Positions 1-9,967 of a stretch of 36,208 nt of DNA are shown piece by piece; position 1 is the stretch's first letter; every line of letters starts with the position of its first letter. Origin of the DNA: Phialocephala subalpina (lineage: Eukaryota > Ascomycota > Leotiomycetes > Helotiales > Mollisiaceae); the NCBI GenBank assembly GCA_900073065.1, contig FJOG01000107.1, forward strand, positions 12,319 to 48,526, read 5' to 3'. The notes beneath the pieces are model-generated. The model was given only the letters and a program-made list of their open reading frames with translations, did no database searches and was not told the origin of the DNA. The translations under genes and the position numbers were made by a program.

Positions 1-480
1 CACGTGAATTTTCCTTTTAAGAAAAAGTTTATATTAGTTCTTATAATAAATTATTAATAATAAATAATTAATAAATATTATTTATAATAATAATTTTATA
101 AATAAAGTTATTATCTCAAAGGTAAAAATATTAAACTTAAAAAAGTAATATATTTAAATATAATTTACTTATAAAAAAATTATTAAATATTATTTAATTT
201 ATTTATTCTTTCGAATAATAATATAAATAAACTAATAAATTTGAAATAAGTAATTATTAATATTCTAAAAAGTTTTATACTAATGATAATTATATACTTG
301 ATTGAATTTGCCACTTTTCTATTGTCTTACTTCCAAGAGAAGAACAAAAATATATTTACCATTTTGAATATATTTGTAAATACCAAGTATTTTCTGGATT
401 TACCTATTTCACATGGTTAATGGCAAGTAACATCTTACATCCGCAATTATTATCTTTCCGATAACAAACTAATGCAGTCA
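1..480. repeat. AT-rich block, RIP-like left flank
   Basis: The first ~300 bases are almost only A and T, with runs of TAATAAT and TTTATAA; base composition becomes more balanced by ~300-480. No reading frame of note. The few C/G bases lie partly in TTCGAA/TCGA contexts, which is what remains after heavy C-to-T change at CpA sites. Inference: a relic of RIP-mutated repeats forming an AT-rich isochore; the parent element is not recognisable. Confidence 0.7.
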
Positions 481-756
481 TCAAATCACACACCCAGTGG
501 TTGGGAGCTGCACGGAAGACGTGCTTGATCGGCTAGCTCGGTTTCCCTCGGGGGGGGGGTTGCATTTTAGTAGGGTAAACGCATATTCCTCGTATGGATA
601 TCCAATGGCGAACGGCAACATAAGATGAACATCAAAATGCATCATCCATAAATATCTTAACAATTGGACTACCTTTAAAAGCTAGATCCTTACATCTGAG
701 GAAGATATCAGTCCATAACGACGCGGAACTCCGAGAACGTCTAGAAAAACATATAC
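481..756. other. Gene-free spacer
   Basis: Mixed-composition sequence with a run of ten G at about 550-559. A 60-residue minus-strand frame (481-663) shows no known motif. I see no supportable gene. Confidence 0.5.
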
Positions 757-1074
757 TTGACAAATGAAAACCCCGCAAAAGCCCCCAAGTGCTCGCAAGA
801 AAACCCTTTCCAGTTAAAGGACGCCCAAGAGCATTCTCACATCATCATAGAACAATCCGCAAATGACGCCCCAGTTCAGGTTGAGGCCACAATCCTCCCT
901 TCAATCAAAGACACCAAAGCACAGAAGACTTTCCAGCTTCCACTTCCAGAGTGAACCCGCCAGCGGCTCGAAAAAGCCAATATTGATCTCAGCAAAGGCT
1001 ACCCACGTATTCCACTCTCGCCGCTCTACGTATAAGACATTGAGCAGATTCGCAATGAACCACGTGAATACGTT

Positions 1075-1095
1075 GATGATGATGATGATGATGAT
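1075..1095 (+). repeat. (GAT)7 microsatellite coding poly-Asp
   Basis: Seven GAT triplets in the TauD-like pseudogene frame give seven Asp residues after REYV. Such trinucleotide runs expand by slippage without shifting the frame. Confidence 0.85.
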
Positions 1096-1196
1096 ATTGA
1101 TTTGCGTCTAGCGGATAAAGAGCGAAAGCTCTCAGTCCTAGGACCTCCCGTGGGGTACGGAGACGTGCTAAGCTAAGGATTAATTACGTATAAAGT

Positions 1197-1253
1197 ACTA
1201 TATGTAAATAAAGCCAAAACCACAAGGGGAAAAAGACTCTATTTACATATAGT
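1197..1253. repeat. Perfect 14-bp inverted repeat (hairpin)
   Basis: ACTATATGTAAATA (1197-1210) pairs perfectly with TATTTACATATAGT (1240-1253) across a 29-nt loop. It lies near the left edge of the insertion in the TauD-like pseudogene. Confidence 0.8.
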
Positions 1254-2135
1254 CCCGGGCCTCTGGTCCCGCGGTATTGTAGCTCCCTTATATAACCTTA
1301 AAAAGCATTTTACACTCGAGTGCTTAGTCAAAGGGCTTAGTATTATGCCTTTCCCCTCCGGTCGGGATGGAACACTTGAGTTTCTTGCCTCTATAGAGAG
1401 GTGTTTAGACTCCTTTAGAGCTAGAACCCAGGGGACCCGATAGAGTTGCCTCGATTCAAAAGCCTCTTAAACAGCCCTAGCAATAGTCCTCTAAACCCTT
1501 TCCTAAGAAAGTAAAAGGCTTTGCAAAACAGTAAAGCAAAGTAACCCTCCTCCTATTTTATGCCCTTGAACTTTTGCTTATAAAACAACGGAAAAGTAGC
1601 CCACAAGACTAGCACTAAAAGGCCTTCTTAGCTACTCTACCGCCATCTCGCAGACCGACTCCTCAAGCTCTCTTCCTTTGCCTCCCCCTATTCTCCCTTC
1701 TAGTATAGCCTCCTCCAAATGGCAAGCCAAATGTCCGCGTTATACCGTCTGCTCGAGTGTAGGTTGAGGTTTTTGGTGAAAGTTGCTTAAAAGTGGGGCT
1801 CGGTGAAGAATTTTCACTGCTTAAAAGTAAGCTCGAAAGAGAAGGCCTCGTCGCAATAAGGGCATTAAAGAGTATGCGGTGAGGTCTATATAGGTCTTTC
1901 GAGTCGCTAGTATTATCGTAAGAGATAGTATGCCTTTGTTTTGAGGTAAAAGTGGTAATAATCGATATAGCTAGTTGCAACTTGCCCTTTTTATTGCCTT
2001 TATTCTCACTTTAACTCTATTAGTTGTGACTTAATCTCGGCTCTAGGATACTATTGCATAGCAACTGCGCTCAATCTTACTCTACATGAAAGCAAAGTCT
2101 GCCCCTATAGAGGCACAAGTTCGTAGGGGACACCC

Positions 2136-2156
2136 GCAGGCCTCTTCGAGGCCTGC
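2136..2156. repeat. Perfect 9-bp hairpin with 3-nt loop
   Basis: GCAGGCCTC and GAGGCCTGC flank a TTC loop: a compact GC-rich stem close to the right edge of the insertion. It might be a terminal structure of the inserted element. Confidence 0.7.
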
Positions 2157-3097
2157 TACTGACAGGTGTTGAGCCTTCCCCCCCCGCGTGAATACGTTGA
2201 GGTTCATGTGAGTAGATATAAAGGTGCAGACCTCCGGATACATGTGCAATCCATCATTTGGCATTCTAACAAATATTTTATCACAGCCCCAAGCACCATA
2301 TGTTCCAGGTGTCCCTGGAGTTTCCATCGTTTGGCCCGACCTCATGGCCAAGATCATGAAAGCAGACTTCTGTCATCCTGGTTGAGCCGGTGCTTAGCAC
2401 ACATGAGGATTATATTCACCTTCCTATGACGCCAGCACTAAACATCGATACAGTGACCTCGTACATGAGCGCCAACCTGCTAGCATTACTCATCTCCACA
2501 ATGATACCGTTCCGAAACTAGGAGGTGACACCTTGTGGGCAAGTGGCTATGCCCTACTCCAGGCTGTCTCCAGAATTCCGCAAATTCATTGATGGGAAAC
2601 AAGCAAAGTTTAGATCTGCAGGAGAGTATCTTGATCGTAATGACCCAACTGCGAGAAGACCAGTTGTACGAATTCATCCTATCGTGCGTGTTCACCCAGC
2701 GACTGGATGGAAGAGCTTATTTGTCAACCGTATCCGGACTGGCAAGATCGTCGGTTTGGACAAGCCAGAGAGTGATGTGATCTTGGATTACTTGTTCGAC
2801 GTCTATGAGAAAAATATTGATATTCAAGTTCGCTTCAATTGGACCCCAGGAACTTCGGCGCTATGGGACAACAGGTATGTCTTCCTTAATGTGAAAAGCA
2901 GGAAGAAACTAACATCGGTAGAATTACGATTCACAATGCAACTTGGGATTATGAAGGCGGAGAAGAAAGGCATGGCACGAGAGTCGCGTCTCTTGCTGAA
3001 GCACCACACTTTGACGACAAGGCACCTACGAGAAGAGAGGCTCTAGGATTGGAAGACAAATGAGAATTCTGAACATAAGGAAGTGAAGTATCAAGAG

Positions 3098-3733
3098 CTA
3101 CTCACATTGAGATATCTTCAAAGCAGGCCAGTACTGGCTTCGGGCTGTCTTGGCGGAACCGACTACTGGAGCGGCTGCTGGAACAATCATAGCTTCGAAG
3201 TCGAACTTATGACTGTCCGGCAGAACAGCAGTATTTGGGCCACTCGGCTTACCCTTGTGTTTCGCAATGGATTTTCATCTTCGTATCGCGAGGGATCTTC
3301 TACCGAGCAGAAGAAGGGTGGTTGCAAGTGTTACCAAGAACTATCAGTCATGGCACCTAAAGAGTTCTCAAGCGAGAAGTTTTTGAGCTACTCATGCCGA
3401 AACGTGATGATGAATTCTGCTTCTTCTTATGGTGAAGGGCACCCGTAATGATGTGGAACATCTGGCCGGTCTCGACGATGAAGCTCGAAAACTCGCTACC
3501 GCTGTCAAAACAGAGATGAGGACTTTTCCACGGATGCAGTATGAGAGTTCATTAGCATTGGCATGCCAGTGTGGTTCGCGGACTGCTCCTGGTGCTTGAA
3601 CCAATCTCTTCATAGTCAGGTTCTTCAAGATTACTAGCTCTTCGGCAGCGCATCTATGGAGACAGCCAAATTCAGTGTCGTAGTACGGCTTTAACTTGAA
3701 CATGGGGAAAAACGTGTTTCGAAGTGCCGACAA
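3098..3733 (-). pseudogene. Cupin-family protein pseudogene
   Basis: Read on the minus strand, motifs of a fungal germin/oxalate-decarboxylase-like cupin appear in order but in three different frames: YYDTEFG, VREPHWHANANELSYC (the histidine-rich first cupin motif), GQMFHI and TGALHH (second cupin motif), EEAEFIITFRHE followed by TAG, then NFSLENSLGAMTD, and finally FDFEAMIVPAAAPV and QYWPAL with a stop at 3098-3100. At least three frame changes and several internal stops are needed to connect them, so the gene is dead. Intact relatives bind a metal through the cupin histidines. It is convergent with the dead TauD-like gene (stop 3063), so neighbouring genes decayed together. Confidence 0.8.
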
Positions 3734-4254
3734 TCATTTCTTGGCTTGTCCCCGCTGAGTCTATGATGCATCCCAAAGAGTAGACACTCTATCCCTTCTT
3801 TGTAGCGTAGCTGTCCTTCCATCCCACAGATCGAGTCTCCAGCACAATGCCCCTTCTGTCGAATTGACATTCTTTCACAAATACACACTATACATAGTAC
3901 ACTTCCGAGTAAGTTATTCTGTGTCAGTTGCTGGTCACGTGTAGTGGGTCAAACTCTCATTCCATATGGAGTATAGTTCAAGGGTAATCTCGCAGACTCT
4001 TATATCTTCACTCTCCTCCCTAGCTAGCTCTCCAGACTTAATAATACGATCTTTTTACCCATAATATGATGCCTAGACCTCGTAGCATCTCATATTCTGA
4101 CATATATCGGCACTCGTGGCTAACATTAGGATGAAGAGCTCACTACAACCACCAATTTTACATTCAAACGAGCACTTGGTGTCTTCTCCCACTGCCATCC
4201 ATGGGACAAACCAAATTGTATCGAACTATCGGCAGGCATAGCCAGAAGTTTAAT
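3734..4254. other. Spacer, no supportable gene
   Basis: Sequence upstream of the dead cupin. Short frames only; a 65-residue minus-strand frame (3691-3888) may carry part of the cupin leader but shows no clear motif. The degraded N-terminus of the transporter remnant could lie here. Confidence 0.4.
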
Positions 4255-4530
4255 TAGTCATGGTTTATCATGTCACTTGCAGCACTTGGGCTATCCGTCT
4301 TGCTAGAGAACGAGCCACATCGTTTTCGTGGCCTCGCCACGATTGGGAAAGTCGTCTGTACTTTGGGACTCGTCCAGTTCGTCTTCCTTGTCCACGATCG
4401 TTACAATCGACACTTGGAAAGTAACGTCGTACTTTGGGTGGCGACGGCATGACCTTGATTGTTTTGATCGTTTGGTTGAGTGTTACTGCTGCTCATATCA
4501 GGAACTTTGTGGCTTGGACGGACATTGAGT
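4255..4530 (+). pseudogene. Remnant of a TDT-family (SLAC1/Mae1/Ssu1-like) transporter
   Basis: A frame around 4260-4400 reads WFIMSLAALGLSVLLENEP, then HRFRGLATIGKVV, then a hydrophobic LGLVQFVFL. This resembles the first membrane segments of tellurite-resistance/dicarboxylate transporters (WF..M..GGLS.LL...PH.F.GL..IGK). The frame ends at 4450-4452 and only short hydrophobic pieces follow (about 4450-4515). Family members export malate, sulfite or other anions across the plasma membrane. With only ~50 recognisable residues the call is tentative, and the fragment is too short to work. Confidence 0.45.
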
Positions 4531-5372
4531 TGAACAATGTTACTATGGAACCACGAGAGGTTAGGTAAATGTATGCTAAGCATGAATCTAAAGGAGATCA
4601 AGCACGAGGGTTGAAAAGGAGTAGGCTTGTTAATCGAAAAGGCGGAAGGAGGTTCGGTTAAGGGGTCATGGGATCTCGTTTCCTCATGGCGTTTGACGGA
4701 CATCCGGAAGCCGACACGATGTCTTTGCCAAGAGGAATTACTTTACGGAGGTTGGCTTCGAAGGTGCCCGGACTTTAAGGCTGCTGGCCGATCCTTAGTG
4801 TAGCGAGTGCTACCCTACTTCCACAGCGACGACTCCCTAAAGCCTCGGGAATACAGTGATTGAAAGCCTAGAGATCTCCTACTTCAAGGCATTTTAGCGA
4901 TCCAAGCGCTAAACTCCCGAGACTTTTGAAATCGGCCTCCGTATTTTGCATAAGATAGTTCCGAACGAGCTTGACAGTCATGCGCGTGAAGCATTGCCGG
5001 CGCCTTCGGGAGATGAAAATACGCAGATAAGCTTTCGCCAAGCTTTCATCTCGTATCCGACCCATTGGAACGCTGCCCGAAGTTGTCCCAAGAAAAGTTA
5101 ATTATCAAACTTATTTTTAAATTTCCAAAGCATTTTGCAGATCATTCCTTGTTCGCCGCTAATATCATTTGCGTTTGTACATTCAGAAAGTTCTTTGTGT
5201 CGTATCCGGAAGCTGCCCTTAAGTCAACATAAACACCTCGAATGCCACTTCCAAAAATGGCGAACGAGTAAACAAAACTTCTGGAGCTTTCACTTTCCTT
5301 TGTTCTTCATCTTTGCTTCGAATTGAACAACTTCGCTTTTAAACCAATGCTGCATACTTAATCGCATTCATA
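4531..5372. other. Intergenic region upstream of the GMC oxidoreductase
   Basis: About 840 nt. Minus-strand frames at 4401-4703 and 4868-5065 show no recognisable motif. It should hold the GMC gene promoter; I see no TATA box that I would call with confidence. Confidence 0.4.
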
Positions 5373-7201
5373 ATGCATTTCTTCTCGGTCCTCGTGTGTG
5401 TCAGTTTCGCGCTCCTCGCCAGCGCAGACTGGAGCACCGAAATCTGGGATGCCATTGTCGTCGGAGCTGGTCCAGCAGGAATCATCGGTACGTTCCAGTA
5501 CCACGTTGGTATGCAGATCTAACACGATTCAGTCGCATCTCGATTGGCAGAGGCAGGAGTCAAGACTTTGTTGCTGGAAGCAGGCGGACCCTCATACGGT
5601 GTGACTGGAGGAGATCTGGATAGTCGCAGGCCTGTGAGCAATTTCAAACAAGAGAGTGTCCAGTGCTGATGATACGACAGTCTTGGCTCAGTGACACGAA
5701 CCTCACTCGAGTTGATGTTCCAGGACTATACAAGTCGATCTTTGCGACGTCCTCCAACTTGACATGCACCGGTATGGTGAATGCATTCGGCGGATGCACT
5801 GTCGGTGGAAGCTCTGCTATCAATGCGGGGTTGTTTTTCGAACCTCCCGCGAGCGACTATGATCTCTACTTTCCTCGTGGGTGGAAGTCGGCGCACATGA
5901 AGAACGCTACTCGACGTCTATACTCGATGCAACCATCCACCAATATCACTTCTCAGGATGGCATCCGTTACCTCCAATCTGGATATGATGCTGCAAGGCA
6001 ATGGCTTGTCGAAGGCCTGGGATATAAGGAAGTGGATATCAACGCTCATGCTGATGACAAGAAGGAGGTGTTTGGGCACCCAATCTTTGATTATGCAAAT
6101 GGACAGCGCGGTGGACCTGTAACGACATATCTTCAGTCGGCCCTCGCCAAGCCGAACTTTCATCTCCAGACGGGTGCGAAGGTCAAACGTGTAGAGCGGG
6201 AGGCGCATATGGGCGAATGGAGAGCTACAGGTGTTACTGTTGTTGTCGACAATGTCGAAAAGGTTGTCAATGTGAGCAAAGGATATTCGATTCAAAAGGG
6301 ACGAGTGGTTCTCAGTGCAGGAGCCTTACAAAGTCCAGCTCTGCTAATGTTCTCTGGGATCGGGCCGAACGAAACATTGTCCGTTCTTCACGCCGCTGGA
6401 AAACTTGCCCCGAACATGCAGCCTGACCACTGGATCAACAATTCCCATGTCGGAGGTGGCCTCTTCGACAATCCTAACACATTCATCGAGCTCAGAGGCG
6501 ATGCTTCCGTTCAGTCGTACACATACTCATACGAGAACCCGCCTACGAAAGACAAAGATTTGTATCTCCAGTCTAGAAGCGGTCCTTACAGCTTTGCGAG
6601 CGAGACATCCGTTTTCTGGGATATTCTCCCACATCCTGATGGCCGTGTGGTCGGTTTTCAGGGAACAATCGACTCGTCCGGCTACGGAGACGAATTCCAG
6701 GGTGACCACGATATTACCTTGAACATCTATGGGACCTCAGGTCTCAAGTCTAGGGGCCGAGTTGTACTTGACTCCAACTTTGTGCCAGGTCCCGATGGAA
6801 ACGTGTACTATTCAGACCCGCAAGACGCCAAGGATATTGCGTCGTTCATATACAAAATCTTCCAGGGACTTCCAGCTTCGGGATTGACACCCTTGAATTT
6901 ACCACAGAATTCCACTCAAGCAGAAATCGAGCGATACATCACAACAGGATCAGCCTACGCCAGAGGTCAAACAAATCATTGGTCAAGTAGCTGCAAGATG
7001 GTTGATAGCCAAGATCGAAACAGTACAACTTGGAGTGGATGCGTCGCGGCGGACACACAGGCTATGGGCGTCTCTAACATCCATGTAGTAGATGGAAGCA
7101 TCGTTCCGCCACTGACTGTTAATCCGCAGTTCGGCATCATGGTTGTAGCTGAGGAGGGAGCTGATTGGGTTGCAAGCAAGTTTGGCAAATCGCTGAATTG
7201 A
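5373..7201 (+). CDS. Secreted GMC oxidoreductase, cellobiose-dehydrogenase-flavodomain-like
   Basis: Three exons (5373-5487, 5533-5633, 5681-7201) give 578 residues. Both introns (45 and 47 nt) are GT..AG and keep the frame. Residues 1-18 look like a signal peptide, so the enzyme is probably secreted. The FAD-binding GAGPAG motif is at 31-36, and intron 1 splits the Rossmann fold just after it. GGCTVGGSSAINAGLFF is the GMC signature as seen in cellobiose dehydrogenases; SAGALQSPALLMFSGIGP is the second GMC signature. The C-terminal NHWSSS and VNPQFG carry the expected catalytic His and Asn. No cytochrome or cellulose-binding domain is present. Family enzymes oxidise sugars, alcohols or phenols with FAD and pass electrons to O2, quinones or LPMOs; the substrate here is unknown. 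It converges with the FAD monooxygenase, leaving 235 nt between stops. Confidence 0.9.
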
Positions 7202-7436
7202 GAGGACCCGCATTGCGTGGGACTTCTTATCGTCTTCTTGGGAATGGCTTGGGCTAGGATTCCTGATGTGGAGTAACTGGAGTTTTAGATGACTAGATTG
7301 CCGAACCAAGTCCAAGGGGGATTGCTCATACTCCGTAGTAATGATAATGTTTTTCACTCCAAAGAATGCCTCTTCGTAACCAAATTTATTGTTGATGAGA
7401 AGCTGCAGGGAACCAGGAGATTTAGAGAGCTGCACC

Positions 7437-9967
7437 CTATTTACTCTCCTTGACCGGCTTCCTTTTTGCTAGAACCTCTTCTCTCCAAGCCCACATCGCC
7501 GTCATCGCCGCACCAGGTCCAGCAAGGAGTGTCGTACCCGCAAAGACTCCTACGATTCCAGCCCATCCCGTCTTCAACTTCTTCGCCTTCTTCAGATCTC
7601 GGAAACTCAAAAGAACCCACAATGCACCAGCGCTGAACGCAGCAATCTGGTCATATCTTAAGACCTTTGCTGCACCTTCGATGAGCGGCAATGCTTTTGA
7701 GGGGTTGCTCAATCCTTTGAAGAATACGTCGAAGAGCGAGACTGGAGATGCGATGCGGACGTAAAGATATGCGGCTGCTGCTGTCAAGCCCGCAAAGCCA
7801 TAAGCTCGGCGCAACCAGGGCATGTCTGCCTCTGGGTTGTTGATGCGGTCTTCGTACGTCGTATCTTTGACTGTCTTGCTTAAGAGACGCTGAATGAGAG
7901 CAGCGTAGATTGGAAACGGCTGCCAGATGAGACCATTGATCCATTGTCGTGTTGAAAGGGTTGGAGCAACGAACATAGCGATGCTGGGGATGATGTATGA
8001 AAGTGTGACAGTCGGGATGATAGTCTTCGCGGAAGAGATCACGGCCATGCGGTTATCGGCGGCGGCGTAGTTCTCGAGTGGGGATTGTATGTAGTGGAGG
8101 AAGAAGTAGATGGGTGCGATGAAGCCGATGCCTTTGATTTGGTAGAGGACGCCGAAAAGTGTTGGTAGTAGATGAGCTGCTGTGGCGAAGTTTCCGCGTC
8201 GGATGCTCTCAATCATCCAGATCGTTTGGATGGGAATGAGGTCTCCGAGGAAGGCGATTCCTTGCATTCTGCCAGCGGGGTCGAAGCCACCGATGGAGGG
8301 GGTGAAGATAGCGACGTATTTTTGGAGAAAGCTATCCGGACCAGCGAGTCCGAAGAACCTCGAAGCTAGGGAGGTGATTACCCCATTTCCAAGATTGACA
8401 TTTCCAGGTTCGGCTGCAAGGGGTATGAGGTTAGGGATAACTGCCCACATTGTGCGTTGGCAACCATAAGCGCAGGCCAAAATTGGCAATGCATACAAAG
8501 CTCGCACCCATTTCTTCTCTTTCTTCCCAATGCCAGCTTCCTGATCGTAGGGGAAGGTGGCGTTGAGAGATCTTGGTGGAGCTGGAAGCGACTCCAGAAG
8601 CTCCGCAGCAACGAGAACATCACATGTGAGGTCTGACAGGAAGTCTCCCATAGCCGGAACCACATGTGTCGTCATGATCTGCTCTGGCCATGTGTTCCAG
8701 GCCTCAAGCCGAGTGAGTTCGTTCGCTTTCTCGCAAGTGAGATTGACTCGAGTATGTCGCTTGATGTAGAATTCGTTGAGGACCTTGCGGATATCTTCCA
8801 GAGATGGGTTGCTGGAAAGTTTGAAAATGTGGTTGGCGAGGGCGGCGGCACTCTCGATTGCTGCATTCCCTCCGGCACCTAGGTTGGGTGTCATCTGTTA
8901 CCTATCAGCACGTGTTTCCTGCCAAGCAGGACGGCGATTACCTTGTGGATAGCATCTCCCAAGCAAACAATCCTGTCGGTGGTCCAATGTTCATTTTGCG
9001 ATTCTTCAACGCAGGCCATGTTGGCGAGGGTCCGACGTTCCCATACTTGCCCGTATGTGATTGATTCAGTCATGTGAATGTCATTGAAAGCCTTCGCAGC
9101 CTCTTCCATGTCCTCCTTCGTATACTTCGGGATCTCTTTGCCATGATACCTCTTATCCAACTTGGAGAAAAGGAACCAGTAGAGAACACCTCCTCGACCC
9201 ACGAACGACAAGGTGGAATGATTCTTCGTATACGATCTGTGAGAATCCCCAACTCTCACGACTCCATCGACTGGCTTTCCAAGACCAAAGATACAGTTGT
9301 ATTCGGCTGAGATACTCTCCCTGTCCTTCTCCGCTGCTCCGGGCCTTGAGGTCTCAATATGATCTTGCATGAGACTTCGGACTGTGCTGTGAATACCGTC
9401 TGCGCCTACAACGATATCACCACTGTAGGAAGATCCATCTTTGCAAGTAACAGTAACACCTGAAGGTGTATGCTCGATGCTCGTGACCCGTTTGCATGTG
9501 TGCACTTTTGACTTGTCTTTGATGTGGTCGAACAACACTTTCAACAGGTCGCGGCGAGTCAAGAAAGCGAAGTCATACCCCATTCTGATATGAGGTTAGC
9601 ATGATAGAAATGCAGAACCGCACGTTCGAGCCAACCTTTTCGCACTCAGCAGAGGTCCATTGTCGCACGTAAGTAACTTCCCCTCTCTGGTCCATGTCAA
9701 GCCCTGAGCCAAGGGTTCGATCATCGCATAAATATCGTCCCAGATGCCCAATTGATCGAGAATACGAGCAGCATTTGGAAGCACCACGATTGATGCACCG
9801 ATTTGGGGTGCGATGTCGTCGGCAGCTTCGAGGACGACATGCTCGACGTTGGGGTTGGTATGAAGACAGTGGGCGAGAGTGAGGCCGGAGATGGAGCCTC
9901 CAACAATGATCACTTTGAGACGGTCTTTCGATGCACTACCATTCGCGGTGCCTTCGTCGGGTGGCAT
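7437..9967 (-). CDS. FAD-dependent monooxygenase (PaxM-like) with a C-terminal polytopic membrane domain
   Basis: Three exons on the minus strand (9967-9636, 9584-8942, 8894-7437) separated by introns of 51 and 47 nt; 810 residues. Residues 1-~370 are a group A flavin monooxygenase: GGSISG near 23-28, GADGIHSTVR near 170-179, and GDAIHKMTPNLGAGGN near 320-335, the last split by intron 2. From about 450 to the end the protein is strongly hydrophobic, with roughly eight candidate membrane spans. Typical PaxM-type epoxidases are about 450-500 residues, so this one carries ~350 extra. In meroterpenoid and indole-diterpene pathways such monooxygenases epoxidise a prenyl chain before a membrane cyclase acts; whether the extra domain is a cyclase is not shown by the sequence. 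No backbone synthase is visible nearby. Confidence 0.85.

Larger units (their letters stand above)
1129..2186. mobile_element. Insertion of unknown class within the TauD-like pseudogene
   Basis: TauD similarity stops after ADKERK (1128) and resumes at EVH (2198-2207). The ~1.06 kb between has no similarity to TauD and many stops in all frames. It contains a 14-bp inverted repeat (1197-1210/1240-1253) and a 9-bp perfect hairpin near its right end (2136-2156). The longest frame inside is 105 residues on the minus strand (1663-1980), with no recognisable domain. Edges are set only by the loss of TauD similarity. No reverse transcriptase or transposase motif was seen, so a degenerate or non-autonomous element is inferred, not shown. 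Confidence 0.5.
757..3063 (+). pseudogene. TauD-like alpha-ketoglutarate-dependent dioxygenase pseudogene, interrupted by an insertion
   Basis: Pieces of a TauD/sulfonate-dioxygenase-type protein appear in order: an N-terminal stretch (757-1128, containing LEKANIDLSKGYPR), then an insertion of about 1 kb, then EVHPQAPYVPGVPG (from 2287), LVHERQP and THLHNDTVP, GGDTLWASGYA (2521), YSRLSPEFRKF, HPATGWKSLFVNR and a C-terminus ending EALGLEDK with stop 3061-3063. Introns fit at 2208-2286 and 2875-2921 (CTAAC branch site). Damage: TGA 952-954, TAA 1033-1035, TGA 2383-2385, TAG 2395-2397, a lost donor near 2401, and a one-base frameshift near 2552. About 55 residues, including the region before EVHP, are missing. 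The first codon is TTG, so the original start is uncertain. Members of this family oxidise taurine or other sulfonates with Fe(II) and 2-oxoglutarate. Clearly non-functional here. Confidence 0.85.

Noticed and set aside
4401..5065. Minus-strand frames of 100 and 65 residues upstream of the GMC gene
   Set aside because: No motif, no hydrophobic pattern and no homologue I can recall; likely chance frames.
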